Shown here piece after piece: positions 10,527 through 21,843 of a DNA stretch of 64,000 bases; the first letter of the stretch is position 1; the number at the start of each line of letters is the position of its first letter. The notes below the pieces were generated by a model. That model was not told the DNA's origin, did not search any database, and saw only the letters and a program-made list of their open reading frames with translations. A program made the translations under genes and the position numbers. The DNA comes from Mariannaea sp. PMI_226. Its lineage: Eukaryota; Ascomycota; Sordariomycetes; Hypocreales; Nectriaceae. Location of the stretch: positions 186,001 through 250,000 of the forward strand of contig JANFOG010000010.1 of NCBI GenBank assembly GCA_024336345.1, in the 5' to 3' direction.

Positions 10527-13500
10527 GAATGGCCAAGAGAATATAAACAAGACAGCTACCTGCCGGCTATGACTTGGCTGGATAGGTGATGGTGGTGCGT
10601 GGGTGGTACGGAAAACGTGCTTCTTGGGGGTGGAAGGGGAACCAGCCCGGCGCTGTTAATGACCATGTGAATTAACTCACGGCAAGCTCATGTATTGTAA
10701 TATCGTCCTGTGCAGTTGCATTCTTCTCGGGTGGATTTTTTTTTTAGCTTAGGATATACCCAATTCATCGTCAGGGTCATAATTATTGCAGTTTACTGCT
10801 CGTGATACAATAATGAGTAAATTCCAGATGGGAGTTCCAGATAGCATCTAGGTAAGGTGCCTCAGATACCTAGTTAACTATCCGTAGTGAGTTCCTTGTC
10901 TCAAGGTAGGTACAGTAGAGTTCTTCCGTGTGAGCTCCCTCAGCTCATGGGGCCATCTCAGTGCAGTACCCGGGTTTGCCCGGCTCCCAAATTCCCAAAG
11001 TCGCCTCACGTCACCTCACATCACCCAATTCTCACGGGGTCCGGATCTTGCCCGGACTGAGATGTCCAGCCGGGGCAGCAAGCATAGCATCTTCCCCCCA
11101 CACACAGTCGCAGGGGGGGGAACTGGAAACCCCAGATGAGGGGGAGGATGCTGGCAGGAATCGCTCAGATTGAGAGGTGGGAAGTTGGGGGGAGGATATG
11201 TGTGCATTGATGCGGCACCGAAGATGCATCGAGATGCATCAGAGAGGGCTCATTGTGGGGTATCATGTTGGGGGAGCATGTGAAGAAGACCGTTGGACTT
11301 TGATTGTTTGAGCACTCGGGCCGCGTGATGTATCAGCATAGTCTTGCTGTATGCTAGTCACAGTATTGATTTTCTGGGTGGATTTTACACATCTGGAATT
11401 GTTGAGAGCGGTTTTACTTTTCTTTCCCTTTTTTTCTTTCTTTCTTTCCTCTTTTTGGGCTTCTCGCCTTCGTCTACTGTGAGCATACGCAAAGTAACCT
11501 GAGTAGTTTGACATCTGGATTTGATTTCTTTTTTGAGTGGTGTTGAGAGACTTCAGCAGTGTGGAGACCATCACCTTTGATCCTTTCTGGATTGAGAGAA
11601 TGTCGGTAAGTTTCGTAAATAGAATCGAAATGATTGGCAAGTGAGCCGCCCCGCTAATGTATTGCCGTAGCTCCCAGTATGGAGTAACTTTGGGGATTGT
11701 CCGCTTACAATAAAAAAAAAAAGTCGGGGTAGATACGGAGCAAGCGTTCGAAAGAATTAAGTCTTTCGGCTCGAGCCCATGAGAGACGCAGTTCGGGTTG
11801 GGGAAGAAGCTCAAAGGTGGGACCCGGGACGACAAGCTGCGGCCTTTGGAATGTACCCAACCACCTACGTATTTCCTATTCGTACCTCAGGCACAGCAAG
11901 GTGCATGTAGCTGAGGTAGCTAATACAAAGACACACAGCTACAATGACCAACAAGTATATTGGCACTTTACTGCATACTCCGTACAAATGCCTGATAACT
12001 GATTTGATGGCGTAACGAGGTGCCGATTGTCCTGGACTTCTCCCAACAAGAGAGGTACGTTTGCTTCATGCTTTTTATCAGTCCCACCTTCAGTGAGTGA
12101 GTCCCTTGCCATGGGTCATGCCATTAAGATGTCTTGTGGCTCCAACAGGGCCTCCCAGCGGATGCCCCGATGCTGGAATGACCCACATCCGGGGCTGAAA
12201 GTAACTAATTAGCAATTGCTCATAATTACGGATCGGAACCGCAAAGCAATGGAGCAGGGTATCTATACTGTACTCTACCTCGTTCAATTTCTATCTCAGG
12301 ATGACGAAGACATTGCAGTAGGGTACTATATATACAGAGGAATTCTGCGGGAATGACCTTTGTAACTGTTGTGAAAAAAGAAAAAAAAAAGAAGAAAAAA
12401 ATAAATACCTTGTCCCTGCTGTATAATGTGTCTGCTGCTCTGTATTCCACAGGGCGCTTTATTAACCTTTCAATTTTATGCAGCCCTCAATTGTGTACTT
12501 TCTTCCCACAGGCCTCACGTACCTTACGCAGGTTGTACCAATCATAGGTGCGGTACCTGACCTTCATTCGGGATGTACATGATAAGTACAGTACCTGGTT
12601 AGCTGCGCAAGGTGTCAACTATGGTGGCGATCGATAGGACGCAAGGTGTGGGAGGGATTCAGAACCATTTTAGTTCCAGAGCTGTTGTCCGTTGCACGTA
12701 TAGGGACGAAGCACGGAGTAATCTGTACAATGAACGAAGAGTTTCGTTGCTTCATCTTTGGCAATTGACGTTACCTATCATAACTTGCGTGCAGACTTGC
12801 GTGCAAACTAGACAAGTCAGTTTTCAGTCAAGCAAGCAATCACATTTTCCAGATGCCCAAAGGCTACATGGGACTGTTTGTCAACTATGCAACTGCTTGT
12901 TGCCTGCTGCTTCTAAGACCCTGCATGGGATACGGGAGGAGGGAGTGCCAAGGTAACTAACTCGGCAGAATCTTGCATCCCATCCCATCCCATCCATTCA
13001 TTTATTCTTTTCATTCAATCCTTTCCCGTGCTGATCCAGTGACTTTGTATCACGTCTCTCTGTTTGCCAGCAGGTTCCATATCGCCTGTCTCGCCTCCTC
13101 TCGTCAATCTCGTCGTCTCCCCTTTTCCTTTCCTCCCTTGTTTTTTTCTGGCCTCTAACCTCTAACCTCTAACCTCTGGACCTCTGACCTCCTCCTTTCT
13201 TCTTTCTTCGTCTCCTCGTTTCCCTCACCCTCTTGTTTCCAATACAATACAATCAATTCTCAGCAGCCCACCAACTCCGTCATCGCCTCTCTTTCATCCC
13301 ACCCCAAACGCTGCTTCATACACCCAACCCACCACCGCTTTTCCTCAGCAAGCTCAACTTGCACTCTACCCGACGACACACAAACAGGCCCGTGAAGCGT
13401 CTCTTGGGGATGGGCCTGCCCCTCGCTGAAGCGTAAACTCGTACAGCTCTCAGTATCGAAGCTCATTAAAATTCTATATTTTGTCCTTTGCTTCCGTCCG

Positions 13501-14048
13501 ACCGCCCTCGACATAATTTTTTTTTTTTTTTTTTTTCGTTTCTTAATTTTTTTTCCCTGTCATTTATTTAAGCTTTCCGATTCTCGTGTCTGTCCCAAGC
13601 TTCCTGTCACTCCCGCGAACCTCTAGACTTCGCCACTCGGCCGCGTCGACCCGATCAAGGTTGCCAAGGTCACGATAACTTGCATTTGCAGCCGCTCTCG
13701 CACATTCATTCTGCTCGCCGACGCCTCAGAGTTCACTCTGTTGCTACTCTCAAAGTATCGTCGTTGCGGCTGGCTCTCCCACCAAACTTTGCGACCGCTT
13801 GGTATTTTGGACAACCAAAACTGAGCTTTGTGTTACCGCTATGGTTTATTCTTGAATTCAATTCCTTGTCATTGCATTACGTCAACAAGCAATACAGTAC
13901 GATTTAGTACGGCAATCATAGATCTCCGCACCCCACCATCATCATTCAACAAGGTGCATCTACAGTACTACAGTCTAGAGTGCTGCAGTATTGCTGGCCC
14001 GCACGCCCGTTTTCTGGACCCGAGCCGTCCACTCCGTCTGCCCGACTG
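10527..14048. other. Intergenic region and long leader of the F-box gene
   Basis: A 3.5-kb stretch without a supported gene. Visible landmarks: AGGTACC-type motifs near 10850-10915, a low-complexity minus-strand open frame at 11263-11835 that I do not believe, homopurine tracts near 12370-12400, CT-rich DNA from 12970 to 13260, a CCTCTAA heptamer repeat, and a T20 run at 13517-13536. The pyrimidine-rich last kilobase probably holds the F-box gene promoter and an unusually long 5' leader. Confidence 0.5.
13152..13194 (+). repeat. CCTCTAA heptamer microsatellite
   Basis: Three exact tandem copies of CCTCTAA followed by degenerate copies (CCTCTGG, CCTCTGA). It lies in the pyrimidine-rich region before the F-box gene. 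It resembles but is not the fungal telomere unit (CCCTAA), so it should not be read as an interstitial telomere. Confidence 0.75.
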
Positions 14049-16913
14049 ATGTCTCTCCTCCACCCTTCGACAAATCCTTTCATGCGCCATCCTCGTACCT
14101 CTGCCTCTCCAAATATGAGCTTCAGAAGAGGTAGAAGGCTTTATCCCCGGAATGGCCTTCGCGATCTTAATCTAACCCAGACCAACGATCAAATTAATAC
14201 CCAATTTCGCCAACCTCCGAAACGGAAGCTGTTCGACCGAAGCCCCGGACGAGATGCCGCCGCTATCACTATCGATTGGCCTAGTGACACTCTCCCTGTC
14301 GAGATTTTCGAGCTCATTACGTCACACCTAACACGACAAGAAATCAAGTGCTTACGTCTTGTGTGTAGAGAGTTCGAGATCAAGGTCTCTGCTCACTATT
14401 TTCGCAATGTCGTCGTACCTTTCAAAACGGAGCTCTACAGCACACTCGCGCGAGACGACAATGGTGCCCTCACGCGCGCCTCCTCCGCTCTTTTTTCCAA
14501 TGGCATGCGTATATTTGAATCGTTTGGTTGCCATATTTTGCGCTTCGCTTTGTCACTCGAGTTGGACGAAGATGTCTTGGCCTATCCACCCATCAAGCCT
14601 GATCAACAAGCCGTCCCGACTTTCTGGGGTATCTACCGTTGGCCGCATAGCACATACCATCGGTATACGGACCTTGAGGGCTTAGAGCAGACCGCTGACG
14701 AGACTGAGGCCATGAAGGAAGCTCTCAAATGTCTTAGCAAGGTTAGCAACCTAGGTCTCTGCTGCGATGCTGGCCTAGGTTTCCTAGCTGGCCCGGATCA
14801 CATTGCCCGAAACACGACTCGTCGACATCCCGTATTTGGGCGCTCAAACCGGAACCGGACCGTTGCGCAGGAGGCAGAACGTGAGAGGTCACCCATGTCT
14901 ACAATGGCGGAGATCAAACACCTGCAAGAGTCGGTGCCACAGCCTGCCTTTGATCATCCGCTAACATTCAAGCGCACGGTCCTTGAGAAGATGGTCCAGG
15001 ATGCTGGTTACGCAGGTGAAGAAGCTAATGAAGCAATTCGCCTCATCTTGCAAACGGAAGAAACAACCTTGGCGGGCATTGATTTTGACGAGCGAAGGTT
15101 GGTGGTAAATGATTATACGTCGCGGCAACATCTGCAAACCATTACCTTTGCTGATTTCGAGCCTTTCAGCGAAAATGGGGCTGGCTTTCCTCTTATTCCC
15201 GCCAGTCTCACAAGGGCACAGAAGGAAATGCTATTGGAGTTGGAGTGGGCTCATCGTGCTATGATTCAATCCTATGTTATCGGCCTCATTGATAACGCAT
15301 TGGAAGGATCCTTCTCCAATTTGACGACCCTGACTATTGCCAAGCTTCCGAGCAGTCATGTGTACATTTTTAACCGGCACGACCTTTGGCAGAACCTGCC
15401 TTCGATTACCCACGTCACACTTGGTGTTATTGCGGACTGGAGACAAATAACAAAGCCAACCCCCGGTTGCATTGAGGATATTCCGGTGTCTCCAGTCGAG
15501 GCCATTGGTAAGGCCTTTGTCCTTCTGAACGACTACATTGGTGCCCAGCCAAACATTGAGAGTCTTCATTTCGAGTGGATATGCGGTGGCGAGTTTGCTC
15601 CTGGAACATTTCAACGAAATCACTACATTCTGCCGGCACCGTTCTTTCAAAACGCTGCCCTCATGGCATCCCCCGACAGTCCTCGGACACAAGGCGATCA
15701 ATTTCTGCGTCTCCCTCATGTCAAACACCTCTCCCTCAAAAACTGTTGGTTCTCGCCACACGTCTTTCTGCAGAGCATCCGCAATCTATCTCTTGACTCC
15801 CTTGAGAAGCTCGAACTGGAGACAGTCTCGCTCTCAGGGCCTCCAACAACTACTCCGCAACAACCCCTTCAGCAACACCAAGTTGGGAATAACCCGGCCC
15901 ATGGAGCCAACTTGTTGAATCTTATTCAGATTACCCAGTTGCCCCAGGCTGCAGGGAATGGCCCTCATGGCCAGCAGTTCCAGGTCATCCTACAGCCTCC
16001 AGGGACAGCTGCTGCGCATGGTTACCATCCCACAGCTCTTGTACCAGCCGATCCTGCTACAGCAGCTCAAACTCTTCAGAATCTTGCTCAGCAGTTGCCC
16101 GCAGGACACGCACCTCTTCAGTTATTGACACAAGGCGCCGGTTCCCACCCTAATCAAGAATTACTTCAGCAGCCGAAATGGCTATCTTGGGCTGGCATCA
16201 TTGAGCACTTCTCACCAAGTGTTAAGATCCGTGATATCCTCAACCATTATCCTGATGTGGAAACCAGTAACGCCAGTGGAAGTACGAGCCAGGATCAAAT
16301 GGACGTTGGCATTCACCCACTGAGCAAATTTGTTCCGCGGACGCACCAGCTCGCTGATGATGAGGAAAGGTACAAACTCAAATCTTTGGTCTTCAAGTCT
16401 TGCGGGTATGTCTCTGTCGATTGCGGCTTTATCGACACTCGCAGCATCCTCCCTGGGGGTGCTCAAGGTATGAGCGGAAACGGGAATCCTCACCGTCACG
16501 ATTTCTCCATCCTCATGCAGCGCTGCCGTGATAAGATGCTCGGGCGCATATCTCCCTATCTTTGCAGCGAGGAACTGTTTCAACTAGTCAATGCGTTCGG
16601 CATGGACATTGGATGGGCTACTGTCTACGATCAACAAACTACTGTGGATGCGATGGCTGACGGTGTGGATGGCCCGGGTCGAGGGCGTTTCTCCGGCACG
16701 ATTGATTTCAGTGGCATCGCTGAGCCTAGGGACTTTGTTACCGTCGAGCCCTTACTACCTCCAGAACAACAGGATATCACTACCGTAGCAGCCCTTCACG
16801 TCCTTGAAGAAGACGCCAACAATGCGGCCAATGGAATCAACAACAATAACAATCATACCCATGAACAAACCATTGCGCTATTTGCCACGTTTTTGGACCC
16901 TTTGGACCAGTAA
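14049..16913 (+). CDS. F-box domain protein, large, single exon
   Basis: An uninterrupted 954-codon frame. The first ATG in frame is at 14049; the frame is open further upstream but has no ATG there, and a second ATG at about 14115 (NMSFRRG) is also possible. Near residue 83 begins an F-box: LPVEIFELITSHLTRQEIK followed by CLRLVCREFE, the usual leucine/proline pattern that binds Skp1 in SCF ubiquitin ligases. Downstream are alpha/beta segments of leucine-rich type (HLSLKNCWF, LEKLELETVSL), a Gln/Pro/His-rich linker (about residues 600-720) and an Asn-rich patch near the C-terminus. Fungi have many such F-box proteins with degenerate LRRs; no specific substrate can be named. No introns, unlike most genes here. 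It converges on the uL22 gene. Confidence 0.8.
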   Translation: MSLLHPSTNPFMRHPRTSASPNMSFRRGRRLYPRNGLRDLNLTQTNDQINTQFRQPPKRKLFDRSPGRDAAAITIDWPSDTLPVEIFELITSHLTRQEIKCLRLVCREFEIKVSAHYFRNVVVPFKTELYSTLARDDNGALTRASSALFSNGMRIFESFGCHILRFALSLELDEDVLAYPPIKPDQQAVPTFWGIYRWPHSTYHRYTDLEGLEQTADETEAMKEALKCLSKVSNLGLCCDAGLGFLAGPDHIARNTTRRHPVFGRSNRNRTVAQEAERERSPMSTMAEIKHLQESVPQPAFDHPLTFKRTVLEKMVQDAGYAGEEANEAIRLILQTEETTLAGIDFDERRLVVNDYTSRQHLQTITFADFEPFSENGAGFPLIPASLTRAQKEMLLELEWAHRAMIQSYVIGLIDNALEGSFSNLTTLTIAKLPSSHVYIFNRHDLWQNLPSITHVTLGVIADWRQITKPTPGCIEDIPVSPVEAIGKAFVLLNDYIGAQPNIESLHFEWICGGEFAPGTFQRNHYILPAPFFQNAALMASPDSPRTQGDQFLRLPHVKHLSLKNCWFSPHVFLQSIRNLSLDSLEKLELETVSLSGPPTTTPQQPLQQHQVGNNPAHGANLLNLIQITQLPQAAGNGPHGQQFQVILQPPGTAAAHGYHPTALVPADPATAAQTLQNLAQQLPAGHAPLQLLTQGAGSHPNQELLQQPKWLSWAGIIEHFSPSVKIRDILNHYPDVETSNASGSTSQDQMDVGIHPLSKFVPRTHQLADDEERYKLKSLVFKSCGYVSVDCGFIDTRSILPGGAQGMSGNGNPHRHDFSILMQRCRDKMLGRISPYLCSEELFQLVNAFGMDIGWATVYDQQTTVDAMADGVDGPGRGRFSGTIDFSGIAEPRDFVTVEPLLPPEQQDITTVAALHVLEEDANNAANGINNNNNHTHEQTIALFATFLDPLDQ

Positions 16914-18030
16914 TGGGATCAGGCCATCAGGCCACTGGCTTCGCAACTTTCTCTCACTTCTATGCAAAATTTTCTTGTTTTTTCCTTTACATACAGATAT
17001 GATGGCTATGAACATCTCTTTTCTTTGTTGTCAACGGGCATATAAAAAAATAGGATATGGGGGATTTCACGCATCCCAATTGGGAAACAGGACGGATCGC
17101 CCCCGATGGGCAATAAGGGATATGACTGAGGCTAGGTCGAAGGTTGGTTTATTTCTGTCTTGGCGGCGCTTCTGCAATCCTTTTTTTATTACGAGAACGG
17201 GAAGAAAGCATTAGACTTTCCCCTAATACTGGCGTTTGATGAGCGCGAGAGGCGCTGGGAACTCATGAACGGGTTGATAACCAAAGAAATGATAACTGCG
17301 ATATTCTGATGATAGAGATGTATTGGCGGGGGGTTTGGCGCCAATAAATGCTAGGGTTTCATTTATGTATTGAATCATGGAAATACATCTGTTGGCAGAT
17401 ATAGTTTGATGTAGTTGCTCTCTCTCAGGGGGTTTCAGGGAAGCGGTGAGGCGGGTGGGTTCAATGTGCTACGTATTGCTGAATCGATGTGGACAGATGT
17501 TAGTTACGATAGCCAACTCGGAGTCCTATCACTTGACACTGATGAAGCAATACTCTGTACGAAAGGGTCGACTTGAAGTTGGACTTTTTGATTGCTGGGG
17601 CGTAACGTGAAGACCTATCGCCATCCTTGACCTTGGCTGCGCTTATGCGATTTGGTATTTCAGGATTCATTAGTACATTCGTAAGAGTTAGGACTACATG
17701 ACAGACAAAAGAGGAAAAGTCTTGGACCATTTTCCCATCCAAAAAAGAGCTTTTTATTGTCCCGGTTAAGAGAACAAAATGTCAAACACAGCACGGAACG
17801 GAACGGCACAGCACGGCACGGTTCAGTCCATGCCTTATTTTGGTTTTTGTTTTGAAAGAGGACTTAATTGATTTTTTATTTCGTCAAGAAACCCTTGCGA
17901 ATTTTGCATGCGTTTCCCTGTAATGCCATGCTCACCGTAGCCTGCCATACACCGGATGATGAAAAGCCACGAACCGCCCCGAAAAAACCAGACACAGTTT
18001 CAGTTAAGTTCCCCCCGTCACGCGCGCCTC
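16914..18030. other. Convergent 3' intergenic region
   Basis: Lies between the stop codons of the F-box gene (+) and the uL22 gene (-). It holds AT-rich 3' untranslated sequence on both sides and a short pentamer repeat at 17788-17822 (variants of CACGG/AACGG). No gene is supported. Confidence 0.55.
17788..17822 (+). repeat. Pentamer microsatellite (CACGG/AACGG)
   Basis: About seven tandem five-base units alternating among CACGG, AACGG and CACAG in noncoding DNA between convergent genes. Simple sequence; no function implied. Confidence 0.6.
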
Positions 18031-19107
18031 TTACGCCTCGGTAAGAGCCTTGCGGAGACGAGCACCGCGCTGGCGGGAGCTGAGGTGAGCATCACGCTCG
18101 GCAACGGAGTCGGCCTTCTGGACAACCTCCTGGTCCTCGGTCAGGATGAGCTCGATGTGGCAGGGGTTGGACATGTAGGGGTTGATCTGTTTGTACAAGG
18201 TTAGCAATTGAGATGATTGAAGAGAAGATGTAAAAAGAGAAAAACTTCATCTCTGGACATATCAATGGGTATAACTTACGCGACCGTGGGCACGGTACGT
18301 CCTTCTTCGCTGCTTGGGGGCCTGGTTGACCTGGATGTGCTTGACGACCAGAGCACCAGTGTCGAGACCCTTGGCCTCAGCGTTGGCCTCAGCGTTCTTG
18401 AGGAGACCGAGAAGGAACTCGGCGGACTTGATGGGCCAGCGGGCCTTGGAGACACCGAACTGCTTTCCTGTAGGCATTCCTATCAGCACTTATGTCCCAT
18501 TCCTAAATGCTTTCCCCCTTGTAGATGGCCAATTTCAATTTGTCCACTTCTCTTCCGTTGTAAAGAGGATAGGGTAAAAGAGAAAAAAAACAAATCCATC
18601 ATCTCTCGGGGAAGATATCTCGTGTTCGTACCTTGGGCGGTTCGGCCGGTGCTGCCGGCATATCGTCGCATAGGGACAGCCTCAACGTGCTCCTTCACGT
18701 TCTCGAGGAACTTGACAGCGCGCTGGAGCTTCCAGCCGTTGATGGCCTGGGCGGTCTCGCGGGTGTTCTTGAAGGAAACTCGGAGGTAGGCACCGCGGGC
18801 GCGGGCCGATTTCTCGGGCAGGATCTCCTGGGCAGCGTATCGAACCTATTGATTTTCGAAAGCGGAAGAGAGTCAGTCGCCAAAGTTCGTCCAGAGAAAA
18901 AAATTTGGTGTTGAAAATTTGCGATGCACACAAAGGACAACAATCAACGACCGAAGGAGGTGGGGGAAAGCCATGGCGTCGATCGTGAAGCATTGAATTG
19001 AGCATTCATTCTCGCACGCCTTTCCCAGTAAAATCCTCCTCGAATCCTTGTGTATCCTCGGTGTCTGCAACGCGGGGGGGGAGGGAGGTTTTCAACAAAC
19101 TCACCAT
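18031..19107 (-). CDS. rpl17: 60S ribosomal protein uL22 (L17)
   Basis: Four exons on the minus strand: 19105-19107, 18632-18845, 18280-18467 and 18031-18186, giving 186 residues. Exon 1 holds only the ATG; the 259-nt intron follows at once (GTGAGT), and exon 2 resumes with [18 protein letters not shown]. Introns 2 and 3 are 164 and 93 nt. All family hallmarks are present: [69 protein letters not shown] and [16 protein letters not shown]. uL22 lines the peptide exit tunnel of the large subunit. The start-codon exon was chosen because the conserved protein begins MVRY and only this ATG has a good donor directly after it. It is divergent from fibrillarin across a short shared promoter, which suggests co-regulation of the two. 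Confidence 0.95.
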
Positions 19108-19781
19108 CTCGGCGGCGTTGGGTGTGGTGATGGTTTCGGCGACGACGTGGGTTCGGCTGGGCTGAAGTTGAGAAATTCTGAACTTTTGCCCTAACAGTTC
19201 GGGGCCACAAGCTAGCTCGCTTACTGAGTTGGGTTGATGTCTTAGGGTTTGGCTGCCCTGCTTAGTGAGAGAGACAAAAATAAACACCAAAAATTAAAGA
19301 AAATAGCTATAAAATTGTAGGAAAATGTTCATGACACAAGTTCTATTCTATTTTCATTTTATTTAGGTCTCTATTGTTTTTTATCTTATTTCGATGAGGA
19401 AATGAATAGATATCTCACTTGCTTATTGTGCACTCGATCACCTGACCCCTGCTATCGCTATCTCCACGTGATTAAAAGCATCCCACCCTGTCACTGTGGA
19501 CCCTTTTCCATTTTTGGGAGGGTCTTTCGGGATCGGAGAAACTTCCTTTGATAAATGTGGGTCTGAGCTTCATGAGCTTCAAAAATTTCTTCTCTAGAGT
19601 CTCCCAAGGCCCAGCGAACATTTGGCAAGGCTACACAAGACAAGGTTGGACTTGATCCCAGGGACTACCAACACTTTTGACGATCTTGCTCTTGTCGTCC
19701 TCAATCGCGATTAATACTTTTAGTCGCGTATCACATCCCCAATTTCCGTCAATTCCGAAATAGGAACCCCATTCGATATCA
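19108..19781. promoter_or_regulatory. Bidirectional promoter of uL22 and fibrillarin
   Basis: The two ribosome-production genes face away from each other across 674 bp. Beside the uL22 start is GC-rich leader; the middle is AT-rich (19270-19420); the fibrillarin side carries CACCCTGTCACTGTGG near 19485 and a CT/AT-rich leader. The arrangement suggests common control, though that is inference from position. Confidence 0.6.
19243..19250 (-). promoter_or_regulatory. Telobox-like AAACCCTA motif
   Basis: The sequence TAGGGTTT on the plus strand (AAACCCTA on the minus strand) lies 136 bp upstream of the uL22 start codon. Telobox-type motifs are known in promoters of translation genes in several eukaryotes. 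One short match is weak evidence by itself; the location in a ribosomal-protein promoter is what makes it worth noting. Confidence 0.35.
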
Positions 19782-21026
19782 ATGGCGCCTTTCACTCCCC
19801 GAGGTGGTGGTCGCGGTGGTCGAGGCGGTGCTCGTGGAGGCCGCGGTGGTTTCGGTGATCGAGGTGGCCGTGGAGGCTTTGGCGGCCGTGGCGGTGGTCG
19901 AGGTATGAAGGACTTCGCTATCGACTTGTCAAAAGAACGAATTTGATACTGACTTTGTTGCGAAAAAGGTGGTGGCCGTGGTGCTCCCCGTGGCGGTCCC
20001 CGTGGTGGTGGTGGTCGAGGAGGTACGCAAGATACTCCCCAAAAAGTTTTTTTTCCCTCTCTTCTACGCGACAGACATTAACTATCTCCCAAAGGTCCTC
20101 GCGGTGGTCGTGGAGGCGGCGCTGGTCAGAGGGGCGGTGCCAAGGTCATTGTTGTAAGTACTCCAAACTTGAAATAACTTCTTAACCGCAAAGTTCTGCG
20201 CTGACTTGAATTTTTTTTTTCTCCAGGAGCCTCACCGTCACCCTGGTGTCTTCGTTGTCCGTGGCGGCAAGGAGGATGGTCTTGCGACTCGCAACATCGC
20301 CCCCGGCGAGTCTGTCTACGGCGAGAAGCGCATCTCCGTCGACGAATCGGTCCAGAATGAGGACGGCACCACCACCACCACCAAGATCGAGTACCGCATG
20401 TGGAACCCCTTCCGAAGCAAGCTTTGCGCTGCCATCGCTGGTGGTGCTGATGAGATCTACATCAAGCCTGGCTCGCGTGTGCTCTACCTTGGTGGTGCCT
20501 CCGGTACCTCCGTCTCCCATGTTGCCGACATTGTTGGCCCTACTGGCTACGTCTATGCCGTCGAGTTCTCTTCCCGATCCGGCCGTGATCTTATCACCAT
20601 GGCCTCGAAGCGACCCAACGTTGTCCCCATTGTTGAGGACGCCCGTCAGCCTGCCCGTTACCGCATGATTGTCCCCATGGTCGATGTCATCTTCGCCGAT
20701 GTTGCCCAGCCTGACCAGGCCCGTATCGTTGCCATCAACGCTCAGTGGTTCCTCAAGGTTGGCGGTGGTGTTCTCATCTCCATCAAGGCCAACTGTATCG
20801 ACAGCACTGCTCCCGCTGCCGAGGTTTTCGCCAACGAAGTCCAGAAGATGCGGGCTGAGTCCATCAAGCCCAAGTTCCAGCTTACTCTGGGTAAGTTATT
20901 CTTGTCATGCAGATTCCACATCAACGCTGTTTCTAGCCTTACTAACATGTCCCTCTCTTTCTCTTAGAACCCTTCGAGCGTGACCATTGTTTGGTTGCCG
21001 GCGAGTACCAACGCTACAAGTCCTAA
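19782..21026 (+). CDS. nop1: Fibrillarin, rRNA 2'-O-methyltransferase
   Basis: Five exons, 19782-19902, 19969-20022, 20095-20153, 20227-20890 and 20968-21026, give 318 residues. Introns are 66, 72, 73 and 77 nt; the first two split Gly codons inside the glycine/arginine-rich tail, so the GAR domain (residues 1 to about 72) is assembled from three small exons. The methyltransferase domain follows, with [20 protein letters not shown], the SAM-binding strand [20 protein letters not shown], and [16 protein letters not shown]. Fibrillarin is the catalytic subunit of box C/D snoRNPs in the nucleolus and also methylates a histone H2A glutamine. Length and motif order match the family (about 320 residues). 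The last exon encodes only the conserved end, [19 protein letters not shown]. Very confident. Confidence 0.95.
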
Positions 21027-21843
21027 ATACGAACGAGTGACTAGTTTCGTTGGATGAAATGGGTCTGCTTTGTTTGCTGTTTTTCCAGGTTTCTCACGAT
21101 TCCCGGTAGACTCATGTGCGTCATACAGCTTGTGCATCAGGGAAATGGTTGACGGCTTCTTCACAAACGGCGAGGGGCGTTCCGGGTGGGTTGGTCCTGT
21201 ACATATCTTGTTCTTTTTTTTGGCGTCATGGCCAAAATCTAAAAAAAAGAGGATCTCAATCGTACTTTTCTTTCTGTCCTAGACAACATCGGCCCCCCAG
21301 AATTGCAACATGCGAAACGACATATGAGGAGTTAGCCTGTCCCCCTTTCTCCCAAGCCGACCGATCAACACAGAGAGAAGATGCGACGCTCGCGGCAGTC
21401 ACCGGTCACGTCTGCGCGTTCCACGACTTTTTATACCCATACGATTGCCACGCCGGAGTCTTGTTTTTTAATTAAGTTTGTATGCGATAGTTAAGTACTT
21501 GAGTAATGAATATTTCGAAGTTAAGCCTTTTTTCTCTTTCGCGTACGTGTTCTGCATGGTTGTTTTGTCCCTTTGTGATACCCTGATTTGAAACTTGTCT
21601 CGAATTCGACCTTGGCAATGTATTTGTGACAGAATGAGATGATCCCTCCGAAACTCTTCTCAGTCCCCCTTGTGGATATTCTCGCCGAAACCGTCCTAAT
21701 CTGAATCTGTCATAAATCATGGTAGCATTTTTCACTGACTTGAGACGAGTTCGAGGTGAAGCTTAATTCTAATTTTATTTTATTTTTAAATTTCTATTTT
21801 ACAATGTTCATGGAGGGGGCATTCAGTACCCAAAGTGCCAGGT
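21027..21843. other. Convergent 3' intergenic region
   Basis: Between the stop codons of fibrillarin (+) and the P450 (-). It shows A/T-rich tracts near 21240 and 21760-21800 consistent with 3' untranslated ends. No gene or structured RNA is supported. Confidence 0.55.

Noticed and set aside
11263..11835. 190-codon minus-strand open frame
   Set aside because: Translation is low-complexity Lys/Arg/Ser-rich arising from a pyrimidine tract; no recognisable family or conserved start context.
13152..13194. Interstitial telomere repeat
   Set aside because: The unit is CCTCTAA, not CCCTAA; it is a plain microsatellite.
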